From NCBI RefSeq assembly GCF_000296835.1, contig NZ_CAKE01000002.1:1-64000 (forward strand): a stretch of DNA of 64,000 nt, given 5' to 3'. Both the position numbers and the translations under genes were made by a program. Below are positions 57,286-64,000 of this stretch, piece by piece. Numbering within the stretch: the stretch's first letter is position 1; each line of letters opens with the position of its first letter. Under the pieces are notes generated by a model, which saw only the letters and a program-made list of their open reading frames with translations, was not told the origin of the DNA and ran no database searches. The DNA comes from Lactobacillus hominis DSM 23910 = CRBIP 24.179 (GTDB lineage Bacteria > Bacillota > Bacilli > Lactobacillales > Lactobacillaceae).

Positions 57286-58017
57286 TTACTTATTCTTCCA
57301 TTTTAATTCCGCCAAAGCACAAATATCTGATTCGTGCGAGATTAGATGATATGAAATCAAATTATCTTGATCTAATTTTAACTTAGATTGAGCTATTTGA
57401 CCATACTTTACTTCCTTTTTAAAAGTAATATTGATTGCAGTAAGTTCATGACTATTTAAAAAGTCGCGGTCTAAACTATCTATAATCCAATCAAAATACC
57501 GACTATTAGTTAGATGATGGTTTGTGTCCAGATCATAATATCTTACGCGATACGGATTTTCTGTATCATATTGTGATAACTTACGTAGACGTTTAAAGTG
57601 GGGCATTTTAGATAGTTTTTGATTATCAAATGCTTTCATTAAATCTTCATTTGCTTCGACAATCTTACGCTTTTTTAAATCTAAGATAACCCACTGGCTT
57701 TTAACATCAATAATTTGATTATCATCTTCATCAAAAGCGCCAAAATCGCGATACTCAAAAAAACGATTATAGCCACTGGCATTTGTAGTAAAAGTTATCT
57801 TTTCACCAGCTTTAGGCAAGCGCCTGATATCAAATTCATAATCAACAACTACCCAGCCTAATCCTTTTTTCAAAAAATCGCTAATGCCAGCCCCACCAGC
57901 TGACAATTGCTTATTGGACGTTTCCATCATGAAGTTAACCAATGATGGCAGCTTTAAGGTTCCATTTTCATCAGTATCGCTATAATTAATTAACTTTTCT
58001 TGTCGATAAATTGCCAT
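57286..58017 (-). CDS. Acyl-ACP thioesterase
   Basis: This 243-aa double hot-dog fold protein: the first half has NYSDTDENGTLKLPSLVNFMME, the second RVRYYDLDTNHHLTNSRYFDWIID with the catalytic Asn-His of the FatA/FatB-like family. It releases fatty acids from acyl carrier protein. It is common in lactobacilli, 8 nt after rsmI. Confidence 0.88.
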   Translation of the reverse strand: MAIYRQEKLINYSDTDENGTLKLPSLVNFMMETSNKQLSAGGAGISDFLKKGLGWVVVDYEFDIRRLPKAGEKITFTTNASGYNRFFEYRDFGAFDEDDNQIIDVKSQWVILDLKKRKIVEANEDLMKAFDNQKLSKMPHFKRLRKLSQYDTENPYRVRYYDLDTNHHLTNSRYFDWIIDSLDRDFLNSHELTAINITFKKEVKYGQIAQSKLKLDQDNLISYHLISHESDICALAELKWKNK

Positions 58018-58025
58018 AATTCGCC

Positions 58026-58883
58026 TCAGTTTTGATGATACTTATCGTAAAGTTCATTTTTGGAAACATTATTTTCTTTAGCCACTTTTTTAATAGCATC
58101 TTTTTTGCTAATATCTTGGTCAACCAATTCATTTACTTGATCAATTAGTTCAGACCAAGACAAAGTTTTCTCCTGTTCAGTATTAGGAGAAACTAAAATT
58201 ACAAATTCACCCCGTGGATCATTTTCTGCAAAATAATCTTGCACTTCTTCAATACTTCCACGAATAAATTCTTCATGAATCTTAGTTAATTCTCGAGCAC
58301 ATACAATTTGCCGATTTCTAGCAATATATTTAGATAATGTTTTTAAAGTCTTTTTCAGACGGTGAGGTGCTTCATAGAAAATAGACGTTGCACTGCTTTG
58401 TGCCATCTTTTCAAAAAATTCCCCTTGCTCGCTGCTTTTTCTTGGCAAAAAACCGTAGTAAGTAAATGGCTGCGCATCAAAACCTGACGCAATTAATGCT
58501 GTCGCAAAAGCAGATGGTCCCGGAAGTGGAACAACAGGAATATCATTCTTAATGCATTCTTGCACCAAAATATAACCTGGATCAGAAATCACTGGCATCC
58601 CTGCATCGGAAATTTCTGCAATATCTTTACCGGACCGCAAAATTTTAATTAATTCTGGCGCCCTTTGCTTAGAATTATACTTATGAAAAGAAATCATATG
58701 GTTATGAACGCCAATTTTTTCTAGCAAAATACCACTAGTTCGCGTATCTTCTGCTGCAATATAGTCAGCTTCAGTTAAAATACGTTTTGCTCTTAAAGTG
58801 ATATCTTCTAAATTTCCAATTGGAGTTGGAACTAAATATAAATGACCAACTTTATCTTGTTTAAAACTACGCTGTATCTGCAT
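58026..58883 (-). CDS. rsmI: 16S rRNA C1402 2'-O-ribose methyltransferase RsmI
   Basis: This 285-aa SAM-dependent tetrapyrrole-methylase fold has GHLYLVPTPIGNLEDITLRA, AEDTRTSG, ISDAGMPVISDPG and FYEAPHRL motifs, plus a C-terminal helix-turn region (KKDAIKKVAKENNVSKNELY). It methylates C1402 in the ribosomal decoding centre. It lies 2 nt after yabA. Confidence 0.95.
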   Translation of the reverse strand: MQIQRSFKQDKVGHLYLVPTPIGNLEDITLRAKRILTEADYIAAEDTRTSGILLEKIGVHNHMISFHKYNSKQRAPELIKILRSGKDIAEISDAGMPVISDPGYILVQECIKNDIPVVPLPGPSAFATALIASGFDAQPFTYYGFLPRKSSEQGEFFEKMAQSSATSIFYEAPHRLKKTLKTLSKYIARNRQIVCARELTKIHEEFIRGSIEEVQDYFAENDPRGEFVILVSPNTEQEKTLSWSELIDQVNELVDQDISKKDAIKKVAKENNVSKNELYDKYHQN

Positions 58884-58885
58884 GA

Positions 58886-59242
58886 TTATTTCCTTTGTGG
58901 CTTTTGACCATGGTTTACAAAATTATCTAAAATGTCCAAGCAAAACATACAATCTTCACCCGCATCACGATGAGAACCATAGTACATATTGCAAATATGA
59001 TATCCAGAGTTATAGATATTTCTAAGAGATTTTAGACCAGCTTGCGATTTTCCAGCAGGATTTTCACTCTTTTTATCTAATTTAGCGATCTTTTCTCTCA
59101 GCAATTGATTTTCAACTTTTAATTCCGTGTTTTCTTTTAAGATATCTAGCATATCATTTTCTAAGCCAGACACAGTCTTGGTCATTGCTTTTAAGCTTTG
59201 TTGTAATTGTGATAATTGTGAAAATGGATCCACTGAAGCCAC
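58886..59242 (-). CDS. yabA: Replication initiation control protein YabA
   Basis: This 118-aa protein has an N-terminal leucine-zipper-like coiled coil (residues ~10-60) and a C-terminal zinc motif, HICNMYYGSHRDAGEDCMFC, with His and three Cys. YabA binds DnaA and DnaN and restrains re-initiation. Between holB and rsmI, its normal place. Confidence 0.92.
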   Translation of the reverse strand: MASVDPFSQLSQLQQSLKAMTKTVSGLENDMLDILKENTELKVENQLLREKIAKLDKKSENPAGKSQAGLKSLRNIYNSGYHICNMYYGSHRDAGEDCMFCLDILDNFVNHGQKPQRK

Positions 59243-59252
59243 CTACTTGCTA

Positions 59253-60101
59253 TTAAAAATTCAAAACTAAATAATCTAAACAATTTATAAAACTAACATT
59301 ACTCGTCTGCATCTTATCGCATTGGATTAATAAATCTAACAAATGCGACACTTGCTGAACATTATTATGTTGATCGAGATCTTGAAGACATAAACTTTTT
59401 AGCCAGTAAAAAACAAACTTTTGCTTAGCTAGACTTGCTGATTGCGCTAAATGGTATGCTCTAACTAAGGCTAAATCATTATGTTCAAAGAGTTCTTGAT
59501 AAAGATATTTTACTTCTTGTTCGAGAGAATCAGTATTTCCTAATTCTTCAATCTCATCAGCAGTTAGTCCATATTCAAGTAACGCACTTTTAAGCGAGTC
59601 AATTTTTTCATTCTCAAAACTGATAATCTGAGTTCTAGAACGAACAGTTGGTAAAATTTGATTTTCATTATTAGTAATCAAAATAGTTACAACTGGCGCA
59701 ACTGGCTCTTCCAGTAAGTTCAAAAGAGCGTTATTAGCAGCTAAAGTTAATTTTTCGGCATCTTTAATAAAGAAAAAACGTCTATTTCCTTCAACAGGAC
59801 TTTTAGACAGTTCCTGCTTTAAGGGACGCACCTGATCAATTGATAAAGTTTTTTTACCATCTGAATCGACCAAAAAAACATCTGGATGATTGCCGCTTAA
59901 AATTCTTTGACATTCATTGCAAGTTCCATCTGGTTTGTTTTCACCAGTGCAATTAAACAAACATGCTAGCCAATAAGCAGTCGCAATACCTTTAACTTGC
60001 ATTGGATCTACAAATAAATATGAATGGGCTATTTTTTTATGAAGAAAGGCATCTTTTAAAAACTCAGTTTGCTCTTTACCCGCATTTTTAAAATCAATCA
60101 T
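59253..60101 (-). CDS. holB: DNA polymerase III subunit delta'
   Basis: This 282-aa clamp-loader subunit has a zinc module (CLFNCTGENKPDGTCNECQRI) near residue 48, IDQVRPLKQELSKSPVEGNRRFFFIKDAEKLT and NALLNLLEEP. The P-loop is absent, as is usual for delta'. It overlaps the darA stop by 1 nt. Works with DnaX, whose gene lies upstream. Confidence 0.93.
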   Translation of the reverse strand: MIDFKNAGKEQTEFLKDAFLHKKIAHSYLFVDPMQVKGIATAYWLACLFNCTGENKPDGTCNECQRILSGNHPDVFLVDSDGKKTLSIDQVRPLKQELSKSPVEGNRRFFFIKDAEKLTLAANNALLNLLEEPVAPVVTILITNNENQILPTVRSRTQIISFENEKIDSLKSALLEYGLTADEIEELGNTDSLEQEVKYLYQELFEHNDLALVRAYHLAQSASLAKQKFVFYWLKSLCLQDLDQHNNVQQVSHLLDLLIQCDKMQTSNVSFINCLDYLVLNF

Positions 60102-60430
60102 TAGAAATGCTCAAATGCCTCTACTGGCAATACAAAGACGGTTGCTCCACCGACGGTAACTTTCACTGGTTGGCTGATCATCGAAGTGCCTGCTGCATCC
60201 ATATTCATATTCGGTGATACGTATTGCTCGCGGGTATGAGACGACTTTTTAATAATTGAGATTACATCATCAACTTTTTCATCATCAATACCAATGATAA
60301 AAGTAGTGTTTCCTTCTCTTAAAAAGCCGCCGCTAGTAGCTAATTTAGTAGCCCGTACGCCTTTTTGAACAAATTCTCTAGCTAATGCACTAGCGTCTTT
60401 ATCTTGTACAATCGCAAGAATTAATTTCAT
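60101..60430 (-). CDS. darA: Cyclic-di-AMP receptor (DarA/PstA)
   Basis: This 109-aa PII-like protein has MKLILAIVQDKDASALAREF at the start, ATKLATSGGFLREGNTTFIIG (ligand loop) and VGGATVFVLPVEAFEHF at the end. It binds c-di-AMP as a trimer; downstream partners are unknown. Conserved between tmk and holB. Confidence 0.93.
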   Translation of the reverse strand: MKLILAIVQDKDASALAREFVQKGVRATKLATSGGFLREGNTTFIIGIDDEKVDDVISIIKKSSHTREQYVSPNMNMDAAGTSMISQPVKVTVGGATVFVLPVEAFEHF

Positions 60431-60442
60431 ATACTCATATCC

Positions 60443-61084
60443 TTACTTAAAAATCTCTGGCAATTGTTTTCTTATTATTTTAACACTTTGCTCAACTACA
60501 TCAGAAATTGGAGCACTGGCATCAACAACTTTGATCCTGTCAGGATATTTCTTAAGAATCTGTTGATAGCCACGATAAACCTTTTCATGAAAGGCAAGCT
60601 TTTCCTGCTCTAAACGATCCTCATTATCCGGACGCAACTTCTCGATCCTGGCTAAACCCTGGGCTGGATCAATATCAAAAAACAAAGTCAAATCAGGCGT
60701 TAAATGATCTGTCGCAAAATCATTAATCATCTGAACTTCATTGATTCCTAATTCTCTACCCACTCCTTGATAAGCTAGGGAGCTATCAATATAACGATCA
60801 GAAAAAACAATTTTATTTTCTTTTAAAGCTGGACGAATAACTTCGTTAACATGTTGACCACGCTGGGCTGCATAAAGCAAAGCTTCAGTACGATCATCCA
60901 TTTCCTTATTATTAGGATCTAAAATAATATCTCTAATTGTCTCAGAGATCTTAGAACCACCTGGTTCACGCGTGACAATTACGGGATGCTTTACCTCATT
61001 GGGAAAAGTCTTCATAATCTCATTAATAATTGTTGTCTTGCCAGCTCCATCTGGACCTTCAAAAGTAATTAAATATCCGCTCAT
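60443..61084 (-). CDS. tmk: Thymidylate kinase
   Basis: 213 aa from the ATG at 61084, which has GGAGG 7 nt upstream; the open frame upstream (35 codons) is AT-rich leader. P-loop [15 protein letters not shown] ([14 protein letters not shown]) and the lid region. Phosphorylates dTMP to dTDP. Head of the tmk-darA-holB-yabA-rsmI run. Confidence 0.96.
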   Translation of the reverse strand: MSGYLITFEGPDGAGKTTIINEIMKTFPNEVKHPVIVTREPGGSKISETIRDIILDPNNKEMDDRTEALLYAAQRGQHVNEVIRPALKENKIVFSDRYIDSSLAYQGVGRELGINEVQMINDFATDHLTPDLTLFFDIDPAQGLARIEKLRPDNEDRLEQEKLAFHEKVYRGYQQILKKYPDRIKVVDASAPISDVVEQSVKIIRKQLPEIFK

Positions 61085-61192
61085 TTTTTTCCTCCAAATG
61101 GAATTGTACTGTAAACTAAAAATTAAAAACAGTCTTGTATTTTTCCTTAAGATAAAGTTTACAAAAAATGGCCCACCAAAGATGGGCACATT

Positions 61193-61429
61193 TTATTGTG
61201 TAATTACGCTATCTGAGCTACTAGATTTTGTGTTTCTCCGACGAGCTTCTTCATAAAGAAAATTATATTTTGCTTGCAGAATTTTATTAGCGATTCGATT
61301 ATCGTCGGAATAATCGACTGTTGTTTGATCAAACATTTTTTGGTTAGCTAATTGTTTTTGCAAGCGAGAAATTACATCAATTAGCATTTCATCGCCGATT
61401 TTTTTGACTTTGTTTTTATGTCCAATCAT
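61193..61429 (-). CDS. YaaL family protein (DUF2508)
   Basis: This 78-aa protein is rich in charged helix-forming residues, with the DUF2508 pattern [18 protein letters not shown]. It overlaps the recR stop by 4 nt. The yaaL-after-recR arrangement is standard in Firmicutes; function unknown. Confidence 0.82.
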   Translation of the reverse strand: MIGHKNKVKKIGDEMLIDVISRLQKQLANQKMFDQTTVDYSDDNRIANKILQAKYNFLYEEARRRNTKSSSSDSVITQ

Positions 61430-62025
61430 AATGTTGTTCTCCCTTGCACAGCTCTTTTAAGAGTAATTGCATTAGCATATTCAATATCACTACCAACAGC
61501 TAACCCTGCAGCTAAGCGTGAAACTTTAATACCAGCTGGTTTAATCAACTTGCTAATATACATTGCTGTTGATTCACCTTCAGGAGTTGAATTTAAAGCT
61601 AAGATGATCTCTTTTACATCATCATTTTTTTGCAAACGAGTAATCAAACTCTTGATATTAATTTCTTCAGGTCCGACCCCATCCATCGGTGATAATACTC
61701 CACCAAGAACGTGATATAAGCCGTTATATTCGCCCATTTCTTCAAATGCCATGACATCTTTAGGCTGCTCAACAACCATAATCGTTGATTGATCTCGTTC
61801 AGGATTACGGCAAATTTCACAAGGGTCGCTTTCAGTTATATTGCCACAAATTGAGCAAGCATGTAGATCGCTTTTAACCTGCATTAAAGACTTAGAAAAA
61901 TCGCTAACATCTTCTTGTGGCATATCAAGAGTATAAAAAGCTAGCCTTGTAGCTGTTTTTTCGCCGATTCCCGGCAATTTCATATAACTTTCAATTAAAC
62001 GTGCAATTGGTAATGGATATTGCAT
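61426..62025 (-). CDS. recR: Recombination mediator RecR
   Basis: This 199-aa protein has the HhH motif [16 protein letters not shown], the zinc finger [18 protein letters not shown] near residue 57, and a Toprim domain with [17 protein letters not shown]. With RecO and RecF it loads RecA. It follows ybaB by 1 nt. Confidence 0.97.
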   Translation of the reverse strand: MQYPLPIARLIESYMKLPGIGEKTATRLAFYTLDMPQEDVSDFSKSLMQVKSDLHACSICGNITESDPCEICRNPERDQSTIMVVEQPKDVMAFEEMGEYNGLYHVLGGVLSPMDGVGPEEINIKSLITRLQKNDDVKEIILALNSTPEGESTAMYISKLIKPAGIKVSRLAAGLAVGSDIEYANAITLKRAVQGRTTL

Positions 62026-62026
62026 T

Positions 62027-62356
62027 TTACATCAAACCTTTAGTATATTTTCCCATTGAAGCTTGAGTAGCTTGTTCTACTTCATTAATTCCTTTATTAA
62101 CAGCATCGATAACTAAATCTTGTAACATATCTGGATCATCAGGATCAATAGCTTCTTTATCAATCTTTAAATCTTTTAATTTACGATCGCCACTAAAAGT
62201 AGCAATTACTAAATCATCTGCAGATTTGCCAACGAATTCTTGCGTAGATAAATTAGCTTGTTCTTGTTCCATTTGTTTTTGCATTTTTTTAGCTTGCTTA
62301 ATTAAATTTTGCATGTTTCCCATGCCCATACCGCCAAAATTAGGTCTTTTACTCAT
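62027..62356 (-). CDS. Nucleoid-associated protein YbaB/EbfC
   Basis: 109 aa from the ATG at 62356 (GGGAG 9 nt upstream; the longer reading begins inside dnaX). N-terminal Gly/Met-rich stretch, the helix [20 protein letters not shown], and the beta sheet with [16 protein letters not shown]. It is a dimeric DNA-binding protein always linked to dnaX-recR. Confidence 0.93.
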   Translation of the reverse strand: MSKRPNFGGMGMGNMQNLIKQAKKMQKQMEQEQANLSTQEFVGKSADDLVIATFSGDRKLKDLKIDKEAIDPDDPDMLQDLVIDAVNKGINEVEQATQASMGKYTKGLM

Positions 62357-62369
62357 TTTGAAATTCTCC

Positions 62370-64000
62370 CTATTCATCCTTAATTGTAACTAAATCGCCA
62401 AAAAGTTCCTTTGCTTTATCCACAACTTGCTTTTTTTGCTCTTTAGTTACGTTATTATCTGCGTCTTTTTTAGCCTCTTGCTCTTTATGATCTATTTTTT
62501 GTAATTTTTTAGCAAGTAATTCTTCTTTATGGCTAGCCACAAAGTCTTTTCTAACTTGGAGCCATGAAGAATCAGCTACTAACACAATATCATAATTATG
62601 CTTAGTTAGCGTCGCAATTTTAGCTTCTAATTCATTAATTAGCGCATTATCTTTATTTGCTCGCTCAAACCATAATTCATACTTACATTTTAAAACAACT
62701 TGCTTGCTGCTAGCAGCTACAGGCTCTAAAACTTCTAAAACTGCTCTTTGCGAAACCGCCAATGTCGAAAGTAAATCTGGCCAAATATCCTTAATTGTCG
62801 CAATATCTTGCTTAGTAGCGTTTTCTAAGACGTGATATACCTGCTTACGGTTGCTATCTTGGCTAACTTTAGAATTATTAAGCTTTCTTTTTATTGCTTT
62901 AGGCTTTTCTTCAGTCTGAGTATTTGTATCAGCTTTTTGGTTTGGCTGACTATTAAATTTAAAGTCACCTTTAATTTTGCCTGAAAAGTTAGCGGTTTGC
63001 GATCCTACTTGAGTATTTGACTTAAGCAGATTATCGAGTTTTGTTTGTAAATCTAAGATCTGCTTTTTTAAATCAGTAATTTCACGACTGTCCACGCTTG
63101 AAGTAGCACTGTTATTAGAAGCTTGCGCTACTGGCGCATCTTGGCTTGTTTTAACAACAAATACGTCTAAAGGAATTTGCTGCTGGTTAGTATATCGCAG
63201 GTCGTTTAAAGCTTGATTGGCCAAATCAACTATTTGTGAAAGCTTATTAACAGCAATACCTTTAATTTTATCTTGATAATTTTCAGTGAAAAAAGTCTGC
63301 GCAGTATCGCCTTTTAAAGCCATCATTACTTTCACGCTTAAAGCGATGATTTCATCTAAAATGTTTTTACTAGAAGCGCCATTATCAAGCAATTCTTTGA
63401 CAGTTTTAAGAGCAACGTCAGATTTTTGGTTAGCTAAATCAAGCAATAAATTTTCTATTTTTTCTTGATCAGCAAAACCGGTAATCTTCAATGCATCTTC
63501 GTATTTAATTTTATCTTGGTCATAAGACAAAATCTGATCTAAGATGCTGAGTGCATCTCTCATACCACCATCAGCTACTTGAGCAATAATGTCTAAAGCT
63601 TTTGGCTCAAATTCAACGCCTTCTTGATTCAAAATATAAGTCATACGACTAACTAGATCTTGACTATCAATTCTTTTGAAAGTGTAGCGCTGCGTTCTTG
63701 AAATAATAGTAGCCGGAACTTTTTGTAATTCTGTTGTTGCCAAAATAAAGACTACGTGCTCTGGTGGCTCTTCTAGAGTCTTTAAAAGCGCATTGAAAGC
63801 TCCCATTGAGAGCATATGTACTTCGTCGATGATATAGACTTTATATTTTCCTTGAGTTGGAGCATATTTAACTTTATCCCGAATCTCACGAATCTCATCA
63901 ACGCCGTTATTTGAAGCGGCATCAATTTCAATGATGTCGTTTAATGAACCTTGATCAGCAGCTTTACAGTTGGCACATTCATTACATGGCTCGCCATCTT
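62370..64000 (-). CDS. dnaX: DNA polymerase III gamma/tau subunit, N-terminus cut by the window edge
   Basis: The frame runs from the right edge (5' end missing) to the stop at 62370, at least 543 residues. Near the edge it has the zinc module EPCNECANCKAA, then the Walker B/DEAD-like IIDEVHMLSMGAFNALLKTLEEPPEHV, sensor I ATTELQKVPATIISR, domain III, and a long tau-like C-terminal part with a low-complexity linker. The P-loop lies outside. The clamp loader's ATPase. Confidence 0.96.
   Translation of the reverse strand, partial: DGEPCNECANCKAADQGSLNDIIEIDAASNNGVDEIREIRDKVKYAPTQGKYKVYIIDEVHMLSMGAFNALLKTLEEPPEHVVFILATTELQKVPATIISRTQRYTFKRIDSQDLVSRMTYILNQEGVEFEPKALDIIAQVADGGMRDALSILDQILSYDQDKIKYEDALKITGFADQEKIENLLLDLANQKSDVALKTVKELLDNGASSKNILDEIIALSVKVMMALKGDTAQTFFTENYQDKIKGIAVNKLSQIVDLANQALNDLRYTNQQQIPLDVFVVKTSQDAPVAQASNNSATSSVDSREITDLKKQILDLQTKLDNLLKSNTQVGSQTANFSGKIKGDFKFNSQPNQKADTNTQTEEKPKAIKRKLNNSKVSQDSNRKQVYHVLENATKQDIATIKDIWPDLLSTLAVSQRAVLEVLEPVAASSKQVVLKCKYELWFERANKDNALINELEAKIATLTKHNYDIVLVADSSWLQVRKDFVASHKEELLAKKLQKIDHKEQEAKKDADNNVTKEQKKQVVDKAKELFGDLVTIKDE

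Noticed and set aside
62420-62442. A AAA AAG slippery heptamer in frame in dnaX, as in the E. coli tau/gamma frameshift
   Set aside because: It lies about 20 codons before the natural stop and a -1 shift ends five codons later, so it would not make a gamma-like product. An A-rich Lys/Gln region explains it.

Overview
The window is AT-rich, tightly packed chromosomal DNA from a low-GC Gram-positive bacterium. Gene content and order point to Lactobacillus in the strict sense (acidophilus/gasseri/jensenii-type relatives). Evidence includes PepV, PepQ divergent from ccpA with a cre site between them, CcpA, Rex, CIRCE-controlled groESL, a T-box before alaS, the mutS-mutL-ruvA-ruvB cluster and the dnaX-ybaB-recR-yaaL-tmk-darA-holB-yabA-rsmI cluster. 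I cannot name the species from sequence alone. About 70 protein genes are supported. I see no tRNA, rRNA, insertion sequence, prophage or CRISPR array. Most genes are on the minus strand, as expected if the replication origin lies to the right.

Layout, left to right. 1-260: three tandem promoters firing leftward off the edge, probably toward an rRNA or tRNA operon. 0.26-6.0 kb: S1-domain protein, ferredoxin-NADP reductase-like flavoprotein, DedA protein, and a minus-strand housekeeping operon (unknown 110-aa protein, metallophosphatase, YutD, HAD phosphatase, membrane protein). 6.1-11.8 kb: secreted glycerophosphodiesterase, PepV, class A PBP. 11.8-17.9 kb: ccpA/pepQ, YtxH and DUF948 envelope proteins, MscS, rdgB, murI, yslB. 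17.9-25.2 kb: trxA, mutS2, cvpA and the T-box-controlled alaS-ireB-ruvX-DUF1292 unit. 25.2-36.9 kb: RNA helicase, nrnA, dinB, zwf, yajC, ruvB, ruvA, mutL, mutS. 37.0-41.2 kb: a peptide-exporter-like ABC protein with a tiny upstream ORF, then groEL/groES. 41.2-44.1 kb: a LytTR/LiaF-like operon and rex. 44.3-46.2 kb: an ABC-F ATPase. 46.3-49.7 kb: a LytTR two-component locus with small membrane proteins and an interrupted secreted-protein gene. 49.7-53.5 kb: purB, purA, guaC. 53.5-64 kb: zinc-ribbon membrane protein, t6A genes tsaD/rimI/tsaB, folT, thioesterase, and the replication/recombination cluster ending in dnaX, which runs off the right edge.

Two accessory loci stand out. The first (46.3-49.7 kb) looks like a cell-to-cell signalling or bacteriocin-like module. 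A perfect 9-bp direct repeat with a 12-bp spacer (the LytTR operator architecture) sits just upstream of a promoter for a small membrane protein and a Sec-secreted protein, followed by an AgrC/PlnB-type kinase and an AgrA/PlnC-type regulator. The secreted-protein gene has one in-frame TAA. A second, different 21-bp-phased repeat precedes the other LytTR gene at 43.3 kb. The other locus (37.0-38.9 kb) has a 16-codon ORF with a strong ribosome binding site ahead of an exporter whose own start lies in a 10-bp inverted repeat. MutL also appears to have lost the residues of its C-terminal endonuclease site.
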